Below, one piece after another: positions 52,505-63,100 of a stretch of 64,000 nt of DNA (position 1 is the stretch's first letter; the number at the start of each line of letters is the position of its first letter). This DNA comes from Harmothoe impar. Taxonomy: Eukaryota; Annelida; Polychaeta; Phyllodocida; Polynoidae. The notes below the pieces were generated by a model, which saw only the letters and a list, made by a program, of their open reading frames with translations, did no database searches and had not been told where the DNA came from. The translations under genes and the position numbers were made by a program. The stretch is from NCBI GenBank assembly GCA_947462335.1, contig OX381721.1:2356001-2420000 (forward strand), written 5' to 3'.

Positions 52505-55500
52505 GCCGGAAAAAAAAGGGACCCCTAGATTCACTATAACTCTCACAAATAGAAAAAGGGCCGGTAAATGTATTATAACGATCAATGCTAGAAAAAAGGC
52601 CCCTAAATGTATCATGACAGTCAATGCTAGAAAAAAGGCCCCTAAATGTATCATGACACTCCCTGCTAGAAAAAAGGCCCCTAAATGTATCATGACAGTC
52701 AATGCTAAAAAAGGGCCCCTAAATGTATTATAACAGTCAATGCTAGAAAAAAAGGCCCCTAAATGTATCATGACAGTCAATGCTAGAAAAAAGGCCCCTA
52801 AATGTATCATGAAACTCCCTGCGAGAAAAAAGGCCCCTAAATGTATCATAACAGTCAATACTAGATAAAAGGCCCCTAAATGTATCATGACAGTCAATGC
52901 TGGAAAAAAGGGCCCCTAAATGTATTATAACAGTCAATGCTAGAAAAAAAGGCCCCTAAATGTATCATGACAGTCAATGCTAGAAAAAAGGCCCCTAAAT
53001 GTATCATGAAACTCCGTGCGAGAAAAAAGGCCCCTAAATGTATCATAACAGTCAATACTAGATAAAAGGCCCCTAAATGTATCATGACAGTCAATTCTAG
53101 AAAAAAGGCCCTAAATGTATCATGACTATCAATGCTAGAAAAAAGGGCCCCTAAATGTATCATAATAGTCAATGCTAGAAAAAAGGGCCCCTAAATGTGT
53201 TATAACAGTCAATGCTAGAAAAAAGGGCCCCTAAATGTGTTATAACAGTCAATGCTAGAAAAAAGGCCCCTAAATGTATTTTAACAGCCAATGCTAGAAA
53301 AAAGGCCCCTAAATGTATTTTAACAGCCAATGCTAGAAAAAAGGCCCCTAAATGTATCATAACAGTCAATGCTAGAAAAAAGGCCCCTAAATGTATCATG
53401 ACACTCCCTGCTAGAAAAAAGGCCCCTAAATGTATCATGACAGTCAATGCTAGAAAAAAGGCCCCTAAATGTATTATAACAGTCAATGCTAGAAAAAAGG
53501 GCCCCTAAATGTATCATAATAGTCAATGCTAGAAAAAAGGGCCCCTAAATGTGTAATAACAGTCAATGCTAGGAATAGGGCCCCTAAAAGTATCATGACA
53601 GACAATGCTAGAAAAAAGGTCCCTAAATGTATTTTAACAGCCAATGCTAGAAAAAAGGCCCCTAAATGTATCATAATAGTCAATGCTAGAAAAAAGGGCC
53701 CCTAAATGTATCATGACAGTCAATTCTAGAAAAAAAGGCCCTAAATGTATCATGACTATCAATGCTAGAAAAAAGGGCCCCTAAATGAATCATAATAGTC
53801 AATGCTAGAAAAAAAGGCCCCTGAATGTGTAATAACAGTCAATGCTAGGAAAAAAGGCCCCTAAAAGTATCATGACAGACAATGCTAGAAATAAGGCCCC
53901 TAAATGTATTTTAACAGCCAATGCTAGAAAAAAGGCCCCTAAATGTATCATGACACTCCCTGCTAGAAAAAAGGCCCCTAAATGTATCATGACAGTCAAT
54001 GCTAGAAAAAAGGGCCCCATAATGTATTATAACAGTCAATGCTGGAAAAAAGGGTCCCTAAATGTATCATGACACTCCCTGCTAGAAAAAAGGCCCCTAA
54101 ATGTATCATGACACTCCCTGCGAGAAAAAAGGCCCCTAAATGTATCATAACAGTCAATACTAGATAAAAGGCCCCTAAATGTATCATGACAGTCAATTCT
54201 AGAAAAAAGGCCCTAAATGTATCATGACTATCAATGCTAGAAAAAAGGGCCCCTAAATGTATCATAATAGTCAATGCTAGAAAAAACGGCCCCTAAATGT
54301 GTAATAACAGTCAATGCTAGGAATAGGGCCCCTAAAAGTATCAGGACAGACAATGCTAGAAAAAAGGCCCCTAAATGTATTTTAACAGCCAATGCTAGAA
54401 AAAAGGCCCCTAAATGTATCATAACAGTCAATGCTAGAAAAAAGATCCCTAAAAGTATCATGACTATCAATGCTAGAAAAAAAGGCCCCTAAATGTATCA
54501 TGACAGTCAATGCTAGAAGAAAGGGCCCCTAAATGTATCATAACAGTCAATGCTAGAAAAAAGGCCCCTAAATGTATCATGACTATCAATGCTAGAAAAA
54601 AGGGCCCCTAAATGTATCATAATAGTCAATGCTAGAAAAAAGGGCCCCTAAATGTGTCATAACAGTCAATGCTAGAAAAAAGGGCCCCTAAATGTGTTAT
54701 AACAGTCAATGCTAGAAAAAATGGCCCCTAAATGTATTTTAACAGCCAATGCTAGAAAAAAGGCCCCTAAATGTATTTTAACAGCCAATGCTAGAAAAAA
54801 GGCCCCTAAATGTATCATGACTATCAATGCTAGAAAAAAGGGCCCCTAAATGTATCATAATAGTCAATGCTAGAAAGAAGGGCCCCTAAATGTGTTATAA
54901 CAGTCAATGCTAGAAAAAAGGGCCCCTAAATGTGTTATAACAGTCAATGCTAGAAAAAATGGCCCCTAAATGTATTTTAACAGCCAATGCTAGAAAAAAG
55001 GCCCCTAAATGTATTTTAACAGCCAATGCTAGAAAAAAGGCCCCTAAATGTATCATAACAGTCAATGCTAGAAAAAAGGCCCCTAAATGTATCATGACAG
55101 TCAATGCTAGAAAAAAGGCCCCTAAATGTATCATGACACTCCCTGCGAGAAAAAAGGCCCCTAAATGTATCATAACAGTCAATACTAGATAAAAGGCCCC
55201 TAAATGTATCATGACAGTCAATGCTAGAAAAAAGGGCCCCTAAATGTATCATGACAGCCAATGCTAGGAAAAGGGCCCCTAAATGTATCATGACAGTCAA
55301 TACTAACAAAATGGCTATGACTATCAATGCTAGAAATAAGGGCCCCTAAATGTATCATGACAGTCAATGCTTGACAAAAGGGCCCCTAAATGTATAATAA
55401 CAGTCAATGCTAGAAAAAGGCCCCTAAATGTATCATGACTATCAATGCTAATAAAAAGGGCCCCTAAATGTATCATGACAGTCAATGCTAGAAAAAAGGG

Positions 55501-55965
55501 CCCCTAAATGTATCATAATGGTCAATGCTAGAAAAAAGGCCCCTAAATGTATCATGACAGCCAAAGCTAGGAAAAGGGCCCCTAAATGTATCATGACAGT
55601 CAATACTAACAAAATGGCCCCCTAGATATATCATAACAGTCTATACTAGAAAAAAGGCCCCTAAATGTATCGTGACACTCAATGCTAGAAAAAAGGCCCC
55701 TAAATGTATCATGACAGTCAATGCTAGAAAAAAGGCCCCTCAATGTATTATGACAGTCAATGCTAGAAAAAAGGCCCCTAAATGTATCATGACAGTCAAT
55801 GCTAGGAAAAAGGCCCCTTAATATATCAAAACAGTCAATACTAAAAATTGGGCCCCTAAATGTATCATGAAAAAGGGCCCATAAATTCAGTATGACGTAC
55901 AAAGCTGAAAAAAGGGCCCCTAAATTCACAGATTGTTGCAACGAGAAAAGTGGCCCCTAAAGGAC
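52505..55965. repeat. 3.4-kb satellite array of 39-bp units (GGCCCCTAAATGTATCATGA)
   Basis: About 88 copies of GGCCCCTAAATGTATCATGA followed by CAGTCAATGCTAGAAAAAA, with ACACTCCCTGC and CAGCCAATGC sub-variants arranged in higher-order blocks (for example the order ATAATAG / ACAG / ACACTCCC recurs). Because 39 is a multiple of 3, long periodic open frames run on both strands. These are not taken as genes. It is related to the 37-bp arrays at 1745-2990 and 58160-58405. Confidence 0.96.
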
Positions 55966-56059
55966 ACGCAGCATGATCCAGATTGTTAAGTATTATTTTG
56001 TGTTATAAATACTTTGCTGTGGACATCCATCTCCGCTGTGAGGAAAGTTGTGGATGGGC

Positions 56060-56300
56060 GGGCGGTAATCCTCTCTTATAATGACAGCACTTTTAACCAA
56101 TCTAGAAATCCTCTCTAATTACCACAACACTTAGTATCAGTCAAAAATCCTCTTTAATTACTACAGCACTTTTAACCAATGCAGAAATCCTCTATAATTA
56201 CCACAGCTTTTTTAACCAATCAAGAAATCCTTCCTAATTACCACAACAATTAATACCAGTCTAAAAGTCCACTTTAATTACCAGAGCACTTTTATTGCCA
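56060..56300. repeat. Degenerate ~40-bp repeat (GAAATCCTCTCTAATTACCA)
   Basis: Six diverged copies of AATCCTCTCTAATTACCACA-GCACTTTTAACCAATC. The theme resumes at 57610-58170. Confidence 0.85.
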
Positions 56301-57370
56301 CAGAGTTAGAGCAGCCTGCACTACCTTCAACTTACTTGCAAACATGCTGCCCCCCCCTTCTTGCACTATTATAGCTATCACCAACATGTAGGGGAGGTTG
56401 CAGCTTCCTTTACTGCTACATAACAGGGTCCAAATCTGAACAACATCATAGCTGTATTGAGCTAATGATATGGAGTTGATGACCGCCTGCAGTTTTTTAC
56501 AAGGTTTTATTTGGGCTAAATTGTACAAACAGACAAGTTATTCACCAGGTTTGGCTGGCTATTGGGCCCATATGGAAATGCCCCGGAATAGAATGGGAGT
56601 ATGGCAGCAACAGGTAAAATGAATCATTGTGGCTTTAGGTGGCATTTATGCGATAAATAATCTTTCATGTTTACAATGATATAATTCTATAAATATTATT
56701 CAGGCATTGGAAATTCCATATGCTCCTTATATATTGTGTTAACGCTTATTTCCTTATTGTATCTATACAAAGACATTTGGAGACTCTCCGTGATTGACCA
56801 CTGTGTAGTCATTCATAGAAAATAAGACGTGTTGTATGTACAAATGACGTCGATTACATGTTGGGTGGGGGGGGGTGGGGGGCAGGGGAAGAGATAATGG
56901 CGAGGGGTGAGGGTGTATCATACAGTCTTATCTATTTGGCAGGGGTTTATCAATTCAAGATGCTTACATCTTTGTTTAAAATTTGACAGTAATAAATTTA
57001 AAGTGCATGGGGGAAGGGTGTACCAGTTCAATTTGTAGTGGTAATTCCATCTACAAATGTTTGTAGATGGAAGTGTTTAAAGAACAAGGTAACAACAAAA
57101 CACAACAAGCAACATGGGTAGATTTGTACAGTCATGTTTTGGGAGAAATACTTTATGCTGGGTTCAAAGGACTAAATTTCTTGAATCAAAAATATGAAAT
57201 TATGAGATAAAAATGATTTGATGGGTACATTTGATGAGGCAACAAGCCCCTGTTTTAAGACTTATGGACTGAACAGAACGGCGACCGCTCAGGGGCGTCA
57301 CAGCGGTCCATTGTCTGTCAAATCAGGCGCGACCTCTTATCTCTAGATCTAAACAGTTATGGCTCCAGAA
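56300..57370. other. No gene recognised
   Basis: Unique sequence with a GGGTGGGGGGGGGTGGGGGG tract near 56862-56882. No exons recognised on either strand. Confidence 0.4.
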
Positions 57371-57465
57371 TAACTCACCAGTGCTGCATTGAGTCATCAT
57401 GCTGATGTTACGGGGATAAGAACTCCTGAAGGGTTGGCATGGTGCACCAATGCTGCATGTTAACC
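57370..57465. repeat. Foldback element fragment
   Basis: AACTCACCAGTGCTGCATTG, AGAACTCCTGAAGGGTTGGC, ATGGTGCACCAATGCTGCAT. Confidence 0.6.
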
Positions 57466-57609
57466 CAGAGTTATGTGGGGGGATTCCCAAGTATTGTGCG
57501 ACCATCCCATCTCCCCTTCCCTAGCCTCTCCAAGCTCCCGGTCATTCAACAACCTAACACCTACCCCCCCCCCACACACAGGCACATCTCTCCTTCCCCT
57601 CCCCCCCAC

Positions 57610-58170
57610 CAGTCTAGAAATCCTCTCTAATTACCAAAGTACTTCGACTAATTCAGAAAATACTATCTAATTATCACAGCAATTCTAATCCTCTGAAATT
57701 ACTAAAAGTCTTCAGCCAGTCCAGAAATCCTTTCTCAAGAGTTCCTCAAACAATCTAGAAATCCTCTCTAATTACCAGAGAACTTGCATCGATCTGGAAA
57801 TCCTCTCTAATTACCAGAGAATTTGTATAAATCTGGAAATCCTCTCAAATAACTTAAGCATTTAATGAGCACTTCCAAATAGCTAGAAATCTTCTTTAAT
57901 TACCAAAGGTCTTCAACCATTTTAGAACACAACCAAAGGTTTTCAACCATTTTAGAACACCTCTATATTTACCACAGAAGTTCTACCAGTCCTGAAATCC
58001 TCTCGCCAGAGAAAATATAATTATTACCACAGGACTTTAACCAGCATTTCTAATCAGTCCACAAATCCTCTGTAATGATCGCACCGATTCAACCAGTCCA
58101 GAAATCCTCGCCACTTAAGTGAGAACTTCTATGAATCCAGAAATCATCTCCAATTACGACAGCAACCAGA
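57610..58170. repeat. Degenerate ~40-bp repeat, second block
   Basis: About 14 diverged copies of the AGTCTAGAAATCCTCTCTAATTACCA theme (as at 56060-56300), passing directly into the GGCCCCTAAATTCAC array. Confidence 0.8.
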
Positions 58171-58405
58171 AAAGGGCCCCTAAATTCACATAGATTGTGG
58201 AATATGGGCCCTAAGAGCACCTCAACTGCCACCAGCAGAAAAAAGGCCCCTAAATTCACTTAGACTCTCATAACCAGAAAAGGCCCCTAAATTCATTTAG
58301 ACTGTCATAGCTAGAAAAGGGCCCCTAAATTCACTTAATCTTTCACAACCAGAAAAGGCCCCTAAATTCATTTTGACTGTCACAACTAGAAAAGGGCCCG
58401 TAGAT
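58160..58405. repeat. 37-bp GGCCCCTAAATTCACT array, right-hand locus
   Basis: Six units like those at 1745-2990, including the rare variant with GGAATATGGGCCC and GCACCTCAACTGCCACCAGC. This shared variant suggests the two loci descend from one array. Confidence 0.88.
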
Positions 58406-58576
58406 TTAATCCGCCCCTCTCCAGGATGATTGGTGCCACGTGGTGCCTGCAGGTAGAAGAGGATGAGCGTCTTTACTCTCCCAGCACATTCAAGAAGATA
58501 CTTGGTATGGCATAGACTTAAACCAGAAAAAGGGTTTATGTCTGTCTGTCTCTCTGTTTGTTTGTCTCTGTCTCTA

Positions 58577-59186
58577 CACTGTAAAAAAAAGTGTTTAGAA
58601 TCTAAACATTTATTGTGTCCGTTATTTTAAACACTTCTAAAAAGTCTTTAGATTCTAAACACTTATGAACTAAACACTTTAATAAGTGTTTAGGTTCTAA
58701 ACACTTATCTAAACACTTACCTAAACACCTATTCAAGAGTGTTCAGATAAAAAGTGTTTAGAACAAAAGTGTTTAGATAAGTGTTTAAAATCTAAACACT
58801 CATTTAAAAATGCTGAGGTTTTAAACACTTATTAGCTAAACACTTTCAATAAGTGTTTAGGTATTTAGATTCATAGAAAAGTGTTTAGATTTATAGAAAA
58901 GTGTTTAGATTCTAAACACTTACCTAAACCCTGTTAGAATCTAAACACTTATTTGAACACTTTTGTTATCAACACTTTTAATCTAAACACTTTTAAGTGT
59001 TTAGGTTAAAAGTGTTTAAATGCTAAACACTTTTCAAAATAGTGTTTAGATAAGTGTTTAGAACCCAAACACTTTGCAAATAAGTGTTTAAAACCTAAAC
59101 ACTTATTGAAGTGTTTAGCTGAAAAGTGTTTAGAATCTAAAAGTGTTTAAAATAACGGCCACAATAAGTGTTTAAATTCTAACACC
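58577..59186. mobile_element. TAAACACT foldback element, copy 1 (right end lost)
   Basis: Begins TA|CACTGTAAAAAAAAGTGTTT. It is built almost wholly of AAGTGTTTAGA / TCTAAACACTT motifs in both orientations. It ends in AATAAGTGTTTAAATTCTAA, then diverges before the expected ACAGTG|TA terminus. Same family as 60542-61198. Confidence 0.85.
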
Positions 59187-59619
59187 TTGGGTTATCCACT
59201 GCTTGGCAAAATATGCCTTTCCTACATATCAATGAGACAGCCATATTCCATAAAAAATACCAAATTTTACACACCCCGTCAATATGGTGCTTTACTGGTT
59301 AATCAAGTGCTGCAGCAGCCAAAGGGGTGACATGATGCATAATGTATAGGGTCTTGGCTATATGATAATAGATTACATAACTGAAATTCCTTGTCTCGGG
59401 GGGGGGGGGCACGGCTGTGAACAATTTCAAAATCAAAAAAAACTGAAATTACCCTTGAAACGGCGAGACAAAAGCTCAAAATTGCAAAAGAGTGAAAGTT
59501 CCCTTAAAACTGCCAATTTGGCGAGAAAAAAGTTCAAACCAAAAAAGTGTGTGATGGTGGGGTATTTTGAGGCAGATAGTAGTGGTGAGGTAATTAGGGG
59601 GTATTCTAAGAAAAGAGAA

Positions 59620-61565
59620 ATGACAAAATTCAAACTATAAGTACAGCATATATATATTGTGTCTTTTGACAATGTCTCTCCATGATAATTTAGCAATAAG
59701 TCTTCTGTACTAGCATGTCAAAGGGCTTAGAGATTAATAATGCTATATATGGGTTGTACTCGTATACGAGTACAACCTAGATCTTGCATTTTCTGAAAAT
59801 GTCTCTCCATGGTAATTTAGCAATAGGTCTTCTGCACTAGCATGTAAAAGGGCTTAGAGATTAAGTAGATATTTATAGGTTTTCAGAACTTGAATTCAAA
59901 GGGGTGTGAGGTCACCGAAATATGACACTTTTTCAGTATATGACAAAATTCATACTACTAGTATAGCACATATAGTGGTGTTTTTTTTTACAATGTCTCT
60001 CCATGGTAATTTAGCAATAGGTCTTCTGTACTAGCATGTAAAAGGGCTTAGAGATTAAGCGGATACTAATAGGTTTTCAGAACTTGAATTCAAAGGGGTG
60101 TGAGGTCACCGAAATATGACACTTTTTCAGTATATATGACAAAATTCATACTACCTGTATAGCACATAAAGTGGTTTTTTTGACAATGTCTCTCCATGGT
60201 AATTTAGGAATAGTTCTTCTGTACTAGCATGTAAAGGGGCTTAGAGATTAAGTAGATATTAATAGGTTTTCAGAACTTGAATTCAAAGGGGGGTGAGGTC
60301 ACCGAAATATGACACCTTTTCAGTATATGACAAAATTCATACAACTATTATAGCACATATAGTGGGTTTTTTTTACAATGTCTCTCCACGGTAATTTAGC
60401 AATAGGTCTTCTGTACTAGCATGTAAAAGGGCTCAGAGATTAGGCGGATACTAATAGGTTTTCATAACTTGAATTCAAAGGGGTGTGAGGTCACCGAAAT
60501 ATGACACTTTTTAAGTATATATGACAAAATTCATACTACTACACTGTAAAAAAAGTGTTTAGAATTTAAACACTTATTGTGGCCGTTATTTTAAACACTT
60601 GTAAAAAGTGTTTAGATTCTAAACACTTATGAGCTAAACACTTCAATAAGTGTTTAGGTTTTAAACACTTATTTGCAAAGTGTTTAGGTTCTAAACACTT
60701 ATCTAAACACTTTTTTACCTAAACACTTATTCAAAAGTGTTTAGATAAAAAGTGTTTAGAACAAAAGTGTTTAAATAAGTGTTTAAAATCTAAACGCTTA
60801 TCAAAAAGTGTTTAGGTTTTAAACACTTATTAGCTAAACACTTTCAATAAGTGTTTAGGTGTTTAGATTCATAGAAAAGTGTTTAGATTTATAGAAAAGT
60901 GTTTAGATTCTAAACACTTATCTAAACACTTTTTAGAATCTAAACACTTATCTAAACACTTTTGTTCTAAACACTTTTAATCTAAACACTTTCAAGTGTT
61001 TAGGTTAAAAGTGTTTAAATGCTAAACACTTTTCAAAATAGTATTTAGATAAGTGTTTAAAACCTAAACACTTTGCAAATAAGTGTTTAAAACCTAAACA
61101 CTTATTGAAGTGTTTAGCTGAAAAGTGTTTAGAAGCTAAAAGTGTTTAAAATAACGGCCACAATAAGTGTTTAAATTCTAAACACTTATTTAACAGTGTA
61201 GTATAGCACATAAAGTGGTTTTTTTGACAATGTCTCTCCATGGTAATTTAGGAATAGGTCTTCTGTACTAGCATGCTAAAGGGCTTAGAGATTAAGTAGA
61301 TATTTATAGGTTTTCAGAACTTGAATTCAAAGGGGTGTGAGGTCTCCGAAATATGACACTTTTTCAGTATATGACAAAATTCATACTACTAGTATAGCAC
61401 ATATATATATAGTGGGTTTATTTGACAATGTCTCTCCATGGTAATTTAGCAATAGGTCTGCTGTACTAGCATTTAAAAGAGCTTAGAGATTAAGCAGATA
61501 TTAATAGGTTTTCAGAACTTGAATTCAAAAGGGTGTGAGGTCACCGAAATATGACACTTTTTTAG
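59620..61565. repeat. Tandem array of ~190-bp units
   Basis: About eight units (the first one or two partial) with ATGACAAAATTCATACTACT, ACAATGTCTCTCCATGGTAA, TTTAGCAATAGGTCTTCTGT, GGGCTTAGAGATTAAG, TTTTCAGAACTTGAATTCAA, GTGAGGTCACCGAAATATGA. It is interrupted by the 657-bp element at 60542-61198. Confidence 0.92.
60542..61198. mobile_element. TAAACACT foldback element, complete, TA target duplication
   Basis: 657 bp flanked by TA on both sides, with termini CACTGTAAAAAAAGTGTTTA and TAAACACTTATTTAACAGTG. The outer ~60 bp are inverted repeats containing TTGTGGCCGTTATTTTAAAC. The interior is a dense alternation of AGTGTTTAGA and TCTAAACACT, so the whole molecule can fold on itself at many registers. 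The empty site is preserved in neighbouring tandem units (CATACTACTAGTATAGCAC). No coding capacity. Confidence 0.95.
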
Positions 61566-61569
61566 TATA

Positions 61570-62030
61570 TAAGCTCTGGGTCTGGAACTCTTTTGGCATG
61601 CACATTGTGAACCACACTGTGTACACATCAGGGATACCTTTTTACGGGTTCAATTTTGACTAAATTGAGCATATATTTGGGGCTAAATAAAGGCTGAATA
61701 AACTGTTCAGATTTTAACGAGGTACCTTCTTGGATATCCTTACCTGTCTACAAATTTGCATTCGGGAGTAACAGGAATTTTTATTCAACCTTACATTTGG
61801 GACTTACGAATTCTTTGAAATCGAACATATTTTCAGGGTTGACTAAAATTTTGGCATTGACTATGTGTTTTTGAGTGACTTTGCATTCGGGAGTGACTAT
61901 GTCCATGGCATTGACCTTACAACAAGCATTGACCAAATGGCTGAGATTGACAAGGAAACGTGGATCAACCTCACATTTGGGACTTACTACTTCTTTGAAA
62001 TCTACCGTATTTTCATGATTGACTAAATTG
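61570..62030. other. Short internal repeats, no recognised gene
   Basis: Two copies of CATTTGGGACTTAC-A-TTCTTTGAAATC (61793-61825 and 61973-62003) and repeated TTGACTAAA, GAGTGAC and CATTGAC-A words. A minus-strand frame is open from the 39-bp array through here (down to 61781). See the findings. Confidence 0.5.
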
Positions 62031-62527
62031 GGGTGATAAGGGGGGATTCTGAGGCAGGTTGTAGTGGTAGGATTATAAGGGGGTATTCTGAGGCAGGTAG
62101 CAGTGGTAGGGTAATTAGGGGGTATTTTTAGGCAGGTCGTTGTGGTAGGGTTATTAGGGGGTATTCTGAGGCAGGTAGTAGTGGTAGGGTAATTAGGGGG
62201 TATTTTGAGGCAGGCAGTAGTGGTGGGGTAATTAGGGGGTATTTTCCGGCAGGTTGTTGCACTGGAGTAATTAGGGGGTATTCTGTGGCAGCTAGTAGTT
62301 GTAGGGTGATTAGGGGGTATTCTGAGGCAGGTAGTAGTGGTAGGGTAATAAGGGGGTATTTTTAAGCAGGTAGTAGTGGTAGGGTAATAAGGGGGTATTT
62401 TTAGGCAGGTAGTAGTGGTAGGGTAATTAGGGGGTATTCTGAGGCAGGTAGTAGTGGTAGGGTAATAAGGGGTATTCTGAGGCAGGTGGTAGTGGTGGCG
62501 TAATAAGGGGGTATTTTTAGGCAGGTA
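62030..62527. repeat. 39-bp minisatellite, left part
   Basis: About 13 copies of GGCAGGTAGTAGTGGTAGGG and TAATTAGGGGGTATTCTGA (or TTTTTA). It continues after the inserted MITE at 63101. A single stray unit is at 59562-59610. Confidence 0.95.
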
Positions 62528-63098
62528 CAGTAAAATCTCATTATAAGGAGCACTTTTTGGCAAGGCAAATTTACTCCTTGTAACCAACCTTCCTTGTAAC
62601 CGATTTTGGTCATATTATATATACCTGCCCCCCCCTAACAGGTCCGTCCCTACACCCATGTAGGCTGCCCACATCACAGGAGAAGTCCTGACAAAGCCCC
62701 CCTCCTCCCCCTGCCCTCACAGGTCCACACCTACACCCATGTAGGCAGCCCACATCACAGGAGAAGTCCTGACAAAGCGCCCCCTCCCCCTGCCTTCCCC
62801 CCTCACAGGATGCACCTACACCCTTGTAGGCTGCCCATATCACATGGGAAGCTCTGACAAAGGTTAGTCCACACAGCATTACAGGGGCTGTAGGATATAA
62901 TTATGAGATTTTTTCAATGAAAATTGACATATTATCTTAAAATAAATTGCTCCTTATATAAGATTTTTGGCTAGAAATGCTCGTTCTAAGAGTGTTTTTT
63001 TACTAAAGAAATGTATAGAAAAGGTTTTGGCACTGCAAATGTGCTCCTTATAACCGTCTGCTCCTTATAACCGTCCTCCTTATAACGAGATTTCACTG
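62528..63098. mobile_element. pogo/mariner-like MITE inside the 39-bp array
   Basis: 571 bp flanked by TA on both sides. Termini CAGTAAAATCTCATTATAAGG and (reverse complement) CAGTGAAATCTCGTTATAAGG (each 21 bases in sequence, imperfect inverted repeats; the last G is shown for register). The removed-element site, GCAGG-TA-GTAGTGGTAGG, is identical to normal array units. Inside lie about three ~90-bp tandem copies with CCTACACCC-TGTAGGC and CACATCACAGGAGAAGTCCT. No transposase. Confidence 0.92.
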
Positions 63099-63100
63099 TA

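Noticed and set aside
52493..55941. Many periodic open frames (KKAPKCIMTVNAR-like and its reverse)
   Set aside because: They follow from the 39-bp unit length being a multiple of 3. They shift frame at every irregular unit.
59362..59640. 92-codon lysine-rich frame
   Set aside because: Contains a G run and one stray unit of the 39-bp minisatellite. No conserved domain.
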